From Staphylococcus saccharolyticus (GTDB lineage Bacteria > Bacillota > Bacilli > Staphylococcales > Staphylococcaceae): a stretch of 64,000 nt of DNA. Each line of letters starts with the position of its first letter. The stretch's first letter is position 1. Below, piece by piece: positions 55,632 through 64,000 of the stretch. Below the pieces are notes generated by a model. The model was given only the letters and a program-made list of their open reading frames with translations, made no database searches and was not told where the DNA came from. Position numbers and translations under genes: made by a program. Location: contig NZ_UHDZ01000001.1 of assembly GCF_900458815.1 (NCBI RefSeq), forward strand, positions 1,550,001 through 1,614,000, read 5' to 3'.

Positions 55632-56981
55632 TTAGTAAGATGGCAAGTGTGCTCGGAATCTTTCGACAAATTTCTCACCACGTTCTTCAAATGTATTGTA
55701 TTGATCCCAACTTGCACAAGCAGGTGATAATAATACGACATCATTAAGTTCTACAACATCTTGAATTTTATCAACAGCATCTTCAACACCTGTTGCTTTA
55801 ATTACGTACTTGCCTTGACTATTACCTAGTTTAGCAAACTTTTCTTGCGTTTCACCAAAAACAACCATGACACGTACATTTTTCATATAAGGAATAAGTT
55901 CATCAAATTCGTTACCACGATCAAGACCACCACATAACCAAATAATTGGTTGTTGGAAAGAGTTTAGCGCAAATTGTGTAGCTAAAGTATTAGTTGCTTT
56001 GGAATCATTATAATATTTATTTGTACGATTCGTGCCGATATATTGAAGTCTATGTTCAATTCCTGAGAAGGTAGTTAAACTATCAACGATTACTTTAACT
56101 GATACGCCTGCCAAAATAGCAGCTAATACTGCAGCTAGTATATTTTCTAAGTTGTGTTCACCCGGCAATACTAAATCTTTAACGTTGATTATACGAATGC
56201 CGTTAAAGACAATAAAGTCATCTTTAATATAAATACCGTTCACTTCTTGTTGAGTTGAAAAATAAAATGTTTTCACTTTAAGATTTTCAGACTCAATCAA
56301 ATGTCTTTGATGGTAATTACATATTAAATAATCGTCCTCAGTTTGATTTTTATAAATTTGTTTTTTAGCATTCTGATAATTTTCTAAGGTTTCATGGTAA
56401 TCAAGGTGTGCTGAATAAATATTAGTAATAATAGCGATATGTGGCTTATATTGTTCTATTCCTAGTAATTGGAATGATGATAATTCTGTAATTAAGTATT
56501 CATCGGGAGTTGCCTTTTGAGCCACTTTCGAAGCAACATAACCAATATTACCTGATAAACGTCCAGTTAAAACACTTTTTTTGAACATATCTCCAATAAG
56601 TGAAGTCACTGTTGTTTTACCGTTAGTACCTGTCACAGCAATAATTGGCGCTTCTGAAATTAAGTAGCTTAATTCAACTTCAGTTAAAATTTTAAGTCCT
56701 CTTTTTACCGCTTCATCTATAATTGAAACCGTATAAGGAATTCCCGGATTCTTTACAATGATTGGATTATTATCTAGAAGAGATACTGGGTGACTGCCAC
56801 TGATAACTTTTATCCCCATAGATTCTAAGTCTTTAGCATGTGCATCTTGTGAAAGATCTTTACCGTCATTTACAATAACATTTGCACCTAATTTAGATAG
56901 TAATTTTGCTGCTTCATAACCACTTTTTGCTAAGCCTACTACTAGAACATTTTTATTTTCTAATCCTGTGTAATTTAGCAA
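55632..56981 (-). CDS. murD: UDP-N-acetylmuramoylalanine-D-glutamate ligase
   Basis: Adds D-glutamate to UDP-MurNAc-L-Ala in cytoplasmic peptidoglycan precursor synthesis. 449 residues: N-terminal Rossmann domain ([14 protein letters not shown]), ATP-binding [15 protein letters not shown] at about 113-127, HLDYH and a C-terminal ligase domain with [13 protein letters not shown]. The start is TTG at 56981, nine bases after GGAG. The ATG five codons upstream overlaps the mraY end and lies at that site. Confidence 0.95.
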   Translation of the reverse strand: MLNYTGLENKNVLVVGLAKSGYEAAKLLSKLGANVIVNDGKDLSQDAHAKDLESMGIKVISGSHPVSLLDNNPIIVKNPGIPYTVSIIDEAVKRGLKILTEVELSYLISEAPIIAVTGTNGKTTVTSLIGDMFKKSVLTGRLSGNIGYVASKVAQKATPDEYLITELSSFQLLGIEQYKPHIAIITNIYSAHLDYHETLENYQNAKKQIYKNQTEDDYLICNYHQRHLIESENLKVKTFYFSTQQEVNGIYIKDDFIVFNGIRIINVKDLVLPGEHNLENILAAVLAAILAGVSVKVIVDSLTTFSGIEHRLQYIGTNRTNKYYNDSKATNTLATQFALNSFQQPIIWLCGGLDRGNEFDELIPYMKNVRVMVVFGETQEKFAKLGNSQGKYVIKATGVEDAVDKIQDVVELNDVVLLSPACASWDQYNTFEERGEKFVERFRAHLPSY

Positions 56982-56982
56982 T

Positions 56983-57948
56983 TTAATGCACTCCAATCCA
57001 TAAACCGATTAATCCTGATATTAAACCTACAGTCCAAAATACAGTAACAACTTTCCATTCTCCCCATCCACTTAATTCAAAATGATGGTGAATCGGGCTC
57101 ATTTTGAAAATACGTTTTTTAGTTAATTTATATAATGCAACTTGTAGCATCACTGATAAAGTTTCGACCACAAATACAAAGCCTATAAAGATAAGTGATA
57201 ATTCTTGATTAAGCATCATTGATATTGTTGCAAAGATTCCCCCAAGTGCCAAACTACCTGTATCACCCATAAATACCTTTGCAGGATTTAAGTTATATGG
57301 AAGAAAACCTAATAATGCAAATATCATAATAATACAAAATGTACCAATTGCTGGTGAATCAAGTATGAAACTCATGATTGCATACATCGCAAAGCCAATG
57401 ATAGATAATCCAGTAGCTAAACCATCTAAACCATCTGTTAAATTAACCGCATTTGAAAAGCCTACTTGCCAAAAAACAATAAATAAAACATAGGCAAATG
57501 ATAAAGGAATATCAAAGTTCGCAAAAGGAATATGTAAATTCGTTGTGAAATTAATTAAGTGAAAACCATCACTTAAGACGAAGAATATTACTGCAATTAT
57601 AATTTGTGCTAAGAATTTTTGTTTACTTGTTAGTCCTTGATTGTTCTTTTTAACAACAATGATGTAATCATCAATAAAACCAATAAGTCCAAATCCTATA
57701 GTAACAAATAATAGTAGAATAATTGGATTTGAATTATCCACAAAAATAATTGCGATAATTGATGTAGTAATGATACTAATTAAGAAAGTTAGGCCTCCCA
57801 TAGTAGGTATGCCTGTTTTTTTCATGTGACTTTGAGGTCCTTCTTCACGAATGCTTTGTCCAAACTTCATTCTTTTTAAAGTAGGTATAAGCACAGGAAC
57901 TAATATAAATGTTATGAGTAGTGCGATGATCGCATATATAAAGAACAT
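56983..57948 (-). CDS. mraY: Phospho-N-acetylmuramoyl-pentapeptide transferase MraY
   Basis: Integral membrane enzyme making lipid I from UDP-MurNAc-pentapeptide and undecaprenyl phosphate. The 321 residues have about ten hydrophobic segments. Catalytic blocks: [17 protein letters not shown] with the Asp pair (about 90-93), [10 protein letters not shown], and [11 protein letters not shown] near the C-terminus. The murD start follows at once. Confidence 0.97.
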   Translation of the reverse strand: MFFIYAIIALLITFILVPVLIPTLKRMKFGQSIREEGPQSHMKKTGIPTMGGLTFLISIITTSIIAIIFVDNSNPIILLLFVTIGFGLIGFIDDYIIVVKKNNQGLTSKQKFLAQIIIAVIFFVLSDGFHLINFTTNLHIPFANFDIPLSFAYVLFIVFWQVGFSNAVNLTDGLDGLATGLSIIGFAMYAIMSFILDSPAIGTFCIIMIFALLGFLPYNLNPAKVFMGDTGSLALGGIFATISMMLNQELSLIFIGFVFVVETLSVMLQVALYKLTKKRIFKMSPIHHHFELSGWGEWKVVTVFWTVGLISGLIGLWIGVH

Positions 57949-58062
57949 ATGAATCTCCTTTTCTTCACTTTCTAATTTTCACTCTTTTTATTTGTAAATA
58001 ACCTTTAATATTTTATCAGTTTCTGCTTTATTTTTATATAAAACAATAAATTTTATTAAATA

Positions 58063-58110
58063 AGGTTGGGATCATTTATTAGTTTATCCCTAAAATGTTA
58101 ATCCCAACCT
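58063..58110. repeat. Long inverted repeat (GGTTGGGA type) between pbp1 and mraY
   Basis: AGGTTGGGAT (58063-58072) and ATCCCAACCT (58101-58110) pair perfectly around a 28-nt loop that itself carries TTATCCC. It lacks a clear T run on the minus strand, so terminator function is weak. The TTGGGA/TCCCAA hairpin type is common in staphylococcal intergenic DNA. Confidence 0.65.
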
Positions 58111-58130
58111 GTCGTGTTTATCATATTCCA

Positions 58131-60461
58131 TCAGTTATCATTTGAGGAAATTGAATGAGTATTTATGTTATTATTGGAGTCTTTTTTAGAATCAGAACTT
58201 GAACTATTCTTTGAATTTGATTTTGAAGATGTATCTGTTTTATCTTTTGATGAAGACTTATCTTTAGACTTTTTATCATCTTGAGTGTCGCTTGAATCAT
58301 CTTCATTGTCATCAGTTTTTTCAGCGGATAACGTCACTTCAATTTTGTCCTTATTTTTCAATGTTTGACCTTTTGTAACGCTTTGACTTGTTACAAAACC
58401 ATTACCTTTAGTAGAAACTTGTATATTTGTTAAGTCTTCAAAGGCTAATACATCTTCCTTAGTCCAACCGGTCATATCTGGCATTGTTATATCTCCATCA
58501 GTAAGTAATAAAACTTTACTATGTGGTAAGATTTGGCTTCTTGCTTTAACAGATTGAGCTTTAATTTGTTTACCATTTCCTATAGTAATTGGTTTTAGAG
58601 ATTGAGCATTGATACTATCTTCGGCTTTTTGAGTTTCATTGCCTTGAACATTTGGTACCTTGCTGTAATTAGTTTTAGAAACTGAATCACTAGATTTACC
58701 AACGTTTAAATATTTAAGTGTATTTTCCATAATAGGTTTAAATGCTTTACTTACACCCATTTCATAGGCTTCTTCATCGTTTTTCTGAGCAAGACTCATA
58801 CCAGCGTAAACAATTACTTTTGTTTTTTTCTTAGGTGCATCTCCTATAAAGCTTACAAAGTATGGATTGTTTCCTTTAACATATCCACCGCCATTAGAAT
58901 CGGCAACTTGTGCTGTACCTGTTTTACCTTCAATATCGTATCCTTTGACACGATAATTCATCGCATGACTTTGTTTACTATTTACTACTTTATCTAATTC
59001 TTTTTCGACTTTATCAGCCGTTTCTTTTGTCACTGGTTGCCCAGCATATTGTTTTTTACCACTATAATAATTCTTTTTAGTAATCGGATTGTCAATACTA
59101 CTTACAAACCATGGTTTCAGCATATTTCCTTTATTAAAGAATGACGATTGTGCTTGAATCATTTGAACCGGTGTAACCGTAGTGGATTGACCAAATGCAG
59201 ATGTTTTTTGTTGTAATTCATTAGCCCAACCGATATTTCCTGATGCTTCACCATCAAATAGACCGTCAGTTTTTTTACCAAAACCAAATCTCTCATACCA
59301 TGATTTCATTTTGTCTGCACCCACTAAATCTTGTAAGTGCATCATTAAAGTGTTTGAAGAATAAGTAAAACCTAGAGACATTGGTATTCTTCCCCAACCA
59401 GTTTTATTCCAATCAGAGATTTCTGAGCCCATAATATCTCTGTGTCCCGATTTATATTTTTCATCTGGTTTAAACTTACCTTCTTGGATTGCTGCGGCTA
59501 AACCAAATGTTTTAAATGTAGAACCGGGTTCATACGTATTTTGGTATAAATCGTTCGCCCATTTTTTCCCAAAATCTTTACCTGTTTCAGGATTAAAAGT
59601 AGGACGTTGACTGTAAGCTAGAATTTCTCCAGTTTTAGCATCCATGACTACCGCAAATAAGTCTTTTGGCGCATATCTATCAACCATATCATCAAGTGCT
59701 TCCTCAACAAACACTTGAATATTTGAATCTATAGTTAAATGAACATCATCACCACGTTTGGGTTGCTGTTCTTTTTTTGTATTTGGTGCTATATACCCCC
59801 AAATATCGTGAATATATTTTAAAGCACCTTGTGTACCATTTAGGTAACTGTTAAAGATTTTTTCCACACCTAAAGCACCGTTAAGTTGCCCTGTGTCAGG
59901 ATCTTTTTGTGCCATACCAATGAGGTGAGATGCGAAATTTCCATTAGGGTAAAAGCGTTCAGTTTCAGGGTAAAGTGAGATTCCCGGTAAATTCATCTTT
60001 TCTATCTTCTCTTTATCTTGATAAGTTAAATCTGTCCCTTTTTGACCGAACTCAACTTGAAATACTTTCTTATTATTTAAACGCTTTTCAATTTCATCAG
60101 GTTTCATATCGATGACTTCAGACAATTTTTTTGCAGTTTTCTTCTTGTCGACGACGTGTCGAGGTTTTTTACTATTTTCACTTGCTTTTTTGTCTATAAC
60201 AGCAACCAGTTTATACCTCTCCACATCTTCCGCTAAAACCTTGCCGTTTCGATCATATATCTTACCGCGTTCAGGTTGTTGTGAGTTTTTTACTAAATAT
60301 TTTTCATTTGCTTTCATGACTAAGTCTTGACCATTTGAATGACCCGTAATCATGATATATGAGAACCTTAAAACCAATAGAAAAAAGAGCAGTCCGAATA
60401 AACCAACAAGTAGGACTGCCCCTATTTTATTTTTTTTAATTTTAATTTTTCGCTTCGCCAT
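58131..60461 (-). CDS. pbp1: Penicillin-binding protein 1 (septal class B transpeptidase) with PASTA domains
   Basis: Essential septal transpeptidase partnered with FtsW. The 776 residues comprise an N-terminal membrane anchor (about 12-36), a PBP dimer domain (about 58-235) and a transpeptidase domain with STFK (Ser314), SSN (368-370) and KTG (513-515). Two PASTA repeats (about 595-715) and a Ser/Lys/Asp low-complexity tail follow. The gene overlaps the ftsL end by 20 nt. It is of normal native type, with no sign of mosaic insertion. Confidence 0.96.
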   Translation of the reverse strand: MAKRKIKIKKNKIGAVLLVGLFGLLFFLLVLRFSYIMITGHSNGQDLVMKANEKYLVKNSQQPERGKIYDRNGKVLAEDVERYKLVAVIDKKASENSKKPRHVVDKKKTAKKLSEVIDMKPDEIEKRLNNKKVFQVEFGQKGTDLTYQDKEKIEKMNLPGISLYPETERFYPNGNFASHLIGMAQKDPDTGQLNGALGVEKIFNSYLNGTQGALKYIHDIWGYIAPNTKKEQQPKRGDDVHLTIDSNIQVFVEEALDDMVDRYAPKDLFAVVMDAKTGEILAYSQRPTFNPETGKDFGKKWANDLYQNTYEPGSTFKTFGLAAAIQEGKFKPDEKYKSGHRDIMGSEISDWNKTGWGRIPMSLGFTYSSNTLMMHLQDLVGADKMKSWYERFGFGKKTDGLFDGEASGNIGWANELQQKTSAFGQSTTVTPVQMIQAQSSFFNKGNMLKPWFVSSIDNPITKKNYYSGKKQYAGQPVTKETADKVEKELDKVVNSKQSHAMNYRVKGYDIEGKTGTAQVADSNGGGYVKGNNPYFVSFIGDAPKKKTKVIVYAGMSLAQKNDEEAYEMGVSKAFKPIMENTLKYLNVGKSSDSVSKTNYSKVPNVQGNETQKAEDSINAQSLKPITIGNGKQIKAQSVKARSQILPHSKVLLLTDGDITMPDMTGWTKEDVLAFEDLTNIQVSTKGNGFVTSQSVTKGQTLKNKDKIEVTLSAEKTDDNEDDSSDTQDDKKSKDKSSSKDKTDTSSKSNSKNSSSSDSKKDSNNNINTHSISSNDN

Positions 60462-60843
60462 TATTACGCACTACCTTTACATTGTCGTTCTGTAGGCTCA
60501 TGCCTTGCTTTTTAGCTTTGTCGTAAATGCGTTCATAAGAAGAATTTTTCTTAATTTCAGACTTTAATGCGCTGTTTTCGCTAGATTGTTTTTCTATTTT
60601 TTGATCCAAATCTGCAATTTTTCCTCGCGTATCGTACGCATCCATTTTTAAAGATAGCATATATATACTAATCAAGGCAATCACGGTAATAAGCGCTATG
60701 TATAAAATCTTTTCAAATCTAGTAAGTTGAACAACAACTTTTCTTTTTACCGTTTGTTTTTCGAGGCGTGATTGCGGTTGTCTTTGAGGAATACTGGTTT
60801 GTGTTGCTTCATCATAAGGTTGATAAATTTTTTCTACAGCCAT
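60442..60843 (-). CDS. ftsL: Cell division protein FtsL
   Basis: Small bitopic divisome protein, 133 residues: cytoplasmic basic N-terminus, one transmembrane segment (about 46-67, ILYIALITVIALISIYMLSL) and an extracytoplasmic coiled coil (about 75-120, KIADLDQKIEKQSSENSALKSE). Works with DivIC and DivIB to activate the septal synthase. Between rsmH (12 nt) and pbp1 (overlap). Confidence 0.93.
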   Translation of the reverse strand: MAVEKIYQPYDEATQTSIPQRQPQSRLEKQTVKRKVVVQLTRFEKILYIALITVIALISIYMLSLKMDAYDTRGKIADLDQKIEKQSSENSALKSEIKKNSSYERIYDKAKKQGMSLQNDNVKVVRNNGEAKN

Positions 60844-60855
60844 TACACTTACTCC

Positions 60856-61791
60856 TTATTTTAAAATTTCTGCTACGCGTAGCTTTGCACTGCGAGCTCG
60901 ATTGTTTTCATTTAAGTCTTCGTCAGTAGCGGTTATCGGTTTACGATTGACCTGTTTTAATTTCGGGGCATACTCTTCTGGAACAACAGGTAATCCTCTA
61001 GGAACATCAGGACCTTTCTCATATTCTTGAAAAATCTGTTTACATAAACGATCTTCTAAAGAATGGAAAGTAATCACCGAAATTCTACCTTTCACTTTTA
61101 CACATTCGATAGCTTGTTCAATTGAATCCTCAAAAGCAGCTAATTCATCGTTGACAGCGATTCTTATAGCTTGAAAAACTCTTTTCGCTGGATGCCCACC
61201 TTTTCTCCTAGCTTTAGCTGGGATGCCTTCTTTGATGATGTCAACAAGTTGTAATGTCGTTTCAATTGGATGTTGTTCTCGACGTGCTTCGATTCTTCTG
61301 GCGATCTGTTTAGAGAATTTCTCTTCACCATATCGATAAAAATTTTTTACAAGCGCTTCATAAGACCACTGATTAACAACTTCGTATGCAGATAAATCTT
61401 GTGTTTGATCCATTCGCATATCAAGCTTTGCATCATTGTGATAGCTAAATCCTCTTTCTGGCACATCTAGTTGCGGACTAGAAACGCCAAGATCGTAGTA
61501 AATACCGTCGACCTTTTCAATGTTTAAGTCTTTTAAAATATTTGTTAATTCTCGAAAGTTACTATGAACAAAAGTGACTTTGTGCAGATGTTCTTTTAAA
61601 ACTTCCTTTGCATTTTCTATGGCTGTTAAATCTTGGTCAATCGCTATAAGTCTACCTTCATCATTTAATTGATTAAGTAAATAAAGGGCATGCCCTGCTC
61701 CACCTAACGTACAATCAACATACACACCATCTTCTGTGATATTTAAATAATCAATGGTTTCGTTTAACATGACGCTAATGTGATGAAACAC
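60856..61791 (-). CDS. rsmH: 16S rRNA (cytosine-1402-N4) methyltransferase RsmH
   Basis: SAM-dependent methyltransferase (MraW) acting on 16S C1402. The 311 residues start [16 protein letters not shown] and include the SAM-binding [27 protein letters not shown]-like VPERGFSYH and [10 protein letters not shown]. The start is GTG at 61791, seven bases after GGAGG. The ATG two codons upstream is only one base from that site. The mraZ stop is 14 nt upstream. Confidence 0.96.
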   Translation of the reverse strand: MFHHISVMLNETIDYLNITEDGVYVDCTLGGAGHALYLLNQLNDEGRLIAIDQDLTAIENAKEVLKEHLHKVTFVHSNFRELTNILKDLNIEKVDGIYYDLGVSSPQLDVPERGFSYHNDAKLDMRMDQTQDLSAYEVVNQWSYEALVKNFYRYGEEKFSKQIARRIEARREQHPIETTLQLVDIIKEGIPAKARRKGGHPAKRVFQAIRIAVNDELAAFEDSIEQAIECVKVKGRISVITFHSLEDRLCKQIFQEYEKGPDVPRGLPVVPEEYAPKLKQVNRKPITATDEDLNENNRARSAKLRVAEILK

Positions 61792-61805
61792 TTGCATTCC
61801 TCCGT

Positions 61806-62237
61806 TTAAAAATCAAAATCTATTAAATCTTCAGCAATATCTTCGAAACTTTCTTCTGATTCTTCATAGAAGTCATTCCAAGTTTCTCTGTCCCAAATTT
61901 CAATTCGATTTGAAACACCTATTACTGTACATTCTTTGTTTAAATTAGCATATTTCCTCAAATTTTGAGGGATATTGATACGCCCTTGTTTATCTAGTTC
62001 TACTTCAACGGCACCAGAGAAGAACATACGCATGAATTTACGTGCATCTTTTTTAGTCATAGGTAAGGATTTCATCTTCTCTTCAATTTGTTGCCATTCT
62101 TCAAGTGTGTAACCAAATAAACACTTATCAAGGCCTCTAGTGATAATAAAACGTTCATTTAATTCATAACGAAACTTGGACGGTATAATCATACGTCCTT
62201 TTGTATCTAATTGATGATCGTATTCTCCCATGAACAT
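61806..62237 (-). CDS. mraZ: Transcriptional regulator MraZ
   Basis: AbrB-like DNA-binding regulator of the dcw cluster that forms a ring with two SpoVT-AbrB domains. 143 residues: repeat 1 (about 5-50, [16 protein letters not shown]) and repeat 2 (about 77-122, [16 protein letters not shown]), each with the GR-x-IP signature. The start is the ATG at 62237 (MFMGEY), six bases after GAGGTG. First gene of the cluster, with its repeated operator directly upstream. Confidence 0.96.
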   Translation of the reverse strand: MFMGEYDHQLDTKGRMIIPSKFRYELNERFIITRGLDKCLFGYTLEEWQQIEEKMKSLPMTKKDARKFMRMFFSGAVEVELDKQGRINIPQNLRKYANLNKECTVIGVSNRIEIWDRETWNDFYEESEESFEDIAEDLIDFDF

Positions 62238-62266
62238 TTTTATCACCTCACCTTATTTATAATTTA

Positions 62267-62290
62267 CCACATCTCCCCACCATCCTCCAC
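62267..62290 (-). promoter_or_regulatory. MraZ-binding repeats
   Basis: On the minus strand GTGGAG, GTGGGG and GTGGTA occur in line, with their GTGG cores at 62287-62290, 62277-62280 and 62267-62270, exactly 10 bp apart. MraZ is known to bind TGGGA-type direct repeats spaced by one helical turn upstream of mraZ. They lie about 30-50 nt before the start codon. Confidence 0.75.
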
Positions 62291-62324
62291 TAATTATGCA
62301 AAAATAATGCAAATTATTTGATTA

Positions 62325-62366
62325 AACACAAAAAAACCCATTTTATCGTTAAGATAAAATGGGTTT
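62325..62366 (-). terminator. Terminator after bshC
   Basis: Fourteen-base perfect arms AAACCCATTTTATC (62334-62347) and GATAAAATGGGTTT (62353-62366), 5-nt loop, followed on the minus strand by a T run. It isolates mraZ from bshC. Confidence 0.9.
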
Positions 62367-62379
62367 AAAAGCCGTTATA

Positions 62380-63993
62380 TCAAGGTTTTATAATAATATG
62401 ATCAAAAGTGTATGAAAGTGGTGGAAAAGTGGAGGGGTTGAACACATCTATCCCAAAATCATTCATAATTTGAAATGGATTCCATATTCTTTCTTGCAAG
62501 CCTCCCATCGGATGGAGGACTTCACTAATTTCTCTAAACTGATGCATACTTGTATCATTTTTTCTTTCTATATTTAATAAATAGCGTTTCAAAAGATAGT
62601 CATATTGTTTCTGATGTATTTCATTATTATTCTTTAGCAATATTTGATTATCATGATTACCATCCACTTGCTCTAACAACATTTCAAAATGTTGTTGTTG
62701 ACGCTCTTTCATTTGTTCTACTTCTTTTATAAAGATATCTGAAGCCTGTACTCTCACAAAGCTCTGTTTTTCTTTTTCAATACCATCTGAGATTACTGAA
62801 CCAATAGTTAGATGATATTGTGTAAGCAACTTATGAGTTCTTTCATACAAATAAGATATGCGTAATCTCGGCATAACTATCGGCATTTCAACATCTAAAA
62901 TATTAAATACACCCTTTAATTCTGCCCAATATTTTATTTCACTCGGACCTCCAACAAACGCAACCGTATTAAATAGCCATTCTTCAACCACAGGGCGTGT
63001 AACTACGTTATTTGATAATCTTTCTGGTTCCTTTTCGATGATTTCTAACAATTCTTCTTTAGTATAATAACGATTTGATTTACTTACTTTAAAACGACCA
63101 TCCTCAAAAGTTAACAATTGTCTCATATGATCATCATGTAAAAATAAGTGCGTATTCGTATCTGTTTGAATCATTTGTGGCAACTGATTATTAGTCGTTG
63201 CTTGCTGAGTTTGACGAAATGCCGAATCTATATCCTGGTGCTTTTCTAAAATTGCTTGTAAAATAGGACGCTCCATTTGTCTTAAGGCAGGGTATTGCGC
63301 ATCAATCAATAACAAACCATAATCTTTAAACACTTCATGTAGTAATGCTTTAAAAATATCAGTCCAAGTATCATATTGATTAATAATCTTTTTACAAAGC
63401 TGATAAACAATTTTAGTATGCGTAGTCTCATTGATTTCCTTAAAAAATTGATCCAAAGCATTTATTAAAGCATCTTTATCAGGAGTAAATCTGGACACAT
63501 TACTTTCTGGCGGTGTCATAGTATGAAACTTAATTTTTTTAAGCGATGACGTTTTACTATTAAATGCATACGTGTGATTAACTTCATCAAAATCATGATC
63601 TTCGCCAGCAATCCAAAACGCAGGGATAATGTATTGATTATATTTTTTTGATAGTTGCTGACTTAAAGTTATGATTGAGAAAATCTTATGAAATGTGTAT
63701 AGTGGGCCTCCTAAAAGTCCAGCTTGTTGACCACCAATCACTACTTTAGCTCCTTGATCTAACGCATTTATGCTTTCAACTTGTTGCTGAGTTAAATCTA
63801 AATCACTCATATATGATTGTACTACTTTAGATAATTGATGTTCTTTACCATTATTAGTTGCTTTCAATCTTTTAATGAAACTGTCCTCTTTTACAGCATC
63901 ATATTCATAAAATGATGTAACTTGAGCATCACTATTTTTAATTTTATTAATGAATTGATCTTTTTCATTTAACTTTACAGTATTACATTCCAT
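62380..63993 (-). CDS. bshC: Bacillithiol biosynthesis cysteine-adding enzyme BshC
   Basis: Last step of bacillithiol synthesis, adding cysteine to GlcN-malate; bacillithiol is the main low-molecular-weight thiol of staphylococci. 537 residues, the usual length: Rossmann-like core with [21 protein letters not shown] at 84-104, [33 protein letters not shown] and a long coiled-coil insertion (about 395-470). The start ATG is seven bases from the window edge, so its full ribosome-binding site cannot be assessed. The frame is intact. Confidence 0.94.
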   Translation of the reverse strand: MECNTVKLNEKDQFINKIKNSDAQVTSFYEYDAVKEDSFIKRLKATNNGKEHQLSKVVQSYMSDLDLTQQQVESINALDQGAKVVIGGQQAGLLGGPLYTFHKIFSIITLSQQLSKKYNQYIIPAFWIAGEDHDFDEVNHTYAFNSKTSSLKKIKFHTMTPPESNVSRFTPDKDALINALDQFFKEINETTHTKIVYQLCKKIINQYDTWTDIFKALLHEVFKDYGLLLIDAQYPALRQMERPILQAILEKHQDIDSAFRQTQQATTNNQLPQMIQTDTNTHLFLHDDHMRQLLTFEDGRFKVSKSNRYYTKEELLEIIEKEPERLSNNVVTRPVVEEWLFNTVAFVGGPSEIKYWAELKGVFNILDVEMPIVMPRLRISYLYERTHKLLTQYHLTIGSVISDGIEKEKQSFVRVQASDIFIKEVEQMKERQQQHFEMLLEQVDGNHDNQILLKNNNEIHQKQYDYLLKRYLLNIERKNDTSMHQFREISEVLHPMGGLQERIWNPFQIMNDFGIDVFNPSTFPPLSYTFDHIIIKP

Positions 63994-64000
63994 CTTTTTG

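Overview
The window is a stretch of low-GC Firmicutes chromosome whose gene order and protein sequences match Staphylococcus: smc-rnc-acpP-fab operon, recG, fakA, pknB/stp, priA, the pyr operon, lspA, ileS and the division/cell-wall (dcw) cluster through mraZ to bshC. The proteins closely resemble S. aureus homologues but are not identical to them, and the accessory genes in the gaps differ, so a coagulase-negative species (S. epidermidis group or a neighbour) is likely. The species cannot be fixed by eye. Almost everything reads on the minus strand. Only rpmB, a TM2-domain gene, rqcH and a 28-residue membrane peptide read on the plus strand. All plus-strand coordinates below therefore run from the 3' end of the operons towards their 5' ends.

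Layout in window order. 1-6.8 kb: the start of smc, then rnc, acpP, fabG, fabD, plsX and fapR, a phospholipid/fatty-acid operon with a near-perfect FapR operator over its promoter. 6.9-12.3 kb: a STAR-like intergenic repeat, recG, a decayed secreted nuclease gene, fakA and the Gls24-family gene yloU. 12.6-22 kb: rpmB, then thiN, rpe, rsgA, pknB, stp, rlmN, rsmB, fmt and a catalytically degenerate deformylase-like gene, linked by short gaps or overlaps apart from about 210 nt between pknB and rsgA. 22-30.5 kb: the TM2 gene, priA, coaBC, rpoZ, gmk, rqcH, a broken PhnB-like gene and a tiny membrane-peptide ORF. 30.3-40.9 kb: the complete UMP biosynthesis operon pyrR-pyrP-pyrB-pyrC-carA-carB-pyrF-pyrE plus a small trailing gene, controlled by PyrR attenuators. 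40.9-47.2 kb: rluD, lspA, a broken CHAP-domain gene, a VOC protein and ileS with its T-box leader. 47.2-64 kb: divIVA, ylmH, ylmG, sepF, ylmE, pgeF, ftsZ, ftsA, divIB, murD, mraY, pbp1, ftsL, rsmH, mraZ (with MraZ-type repeats) and bshC.

The genes connect lipid synthesis (FapR regulon, FakA), pyrimidine supply, translation quality control (RqcH, RlmN, RsmB, RsgA, Fmt), Ser/Thr kinase signalling at the septum (PknB/Stp) and septal peptidoglycan assembly. I saw no prophage, transposon, CRISPR array, tRNA or rRNA. No clearly new multi-gene system is evident. The items most worth a second look are three separate decayed genes in the gaps between core operons, the 28-residue membrane peptide, the deformylase paralogue lacking its metal cysteine and catalytic glutamate, the STAR-like element between recG and fapR, and a possible AUC start for ylmH.
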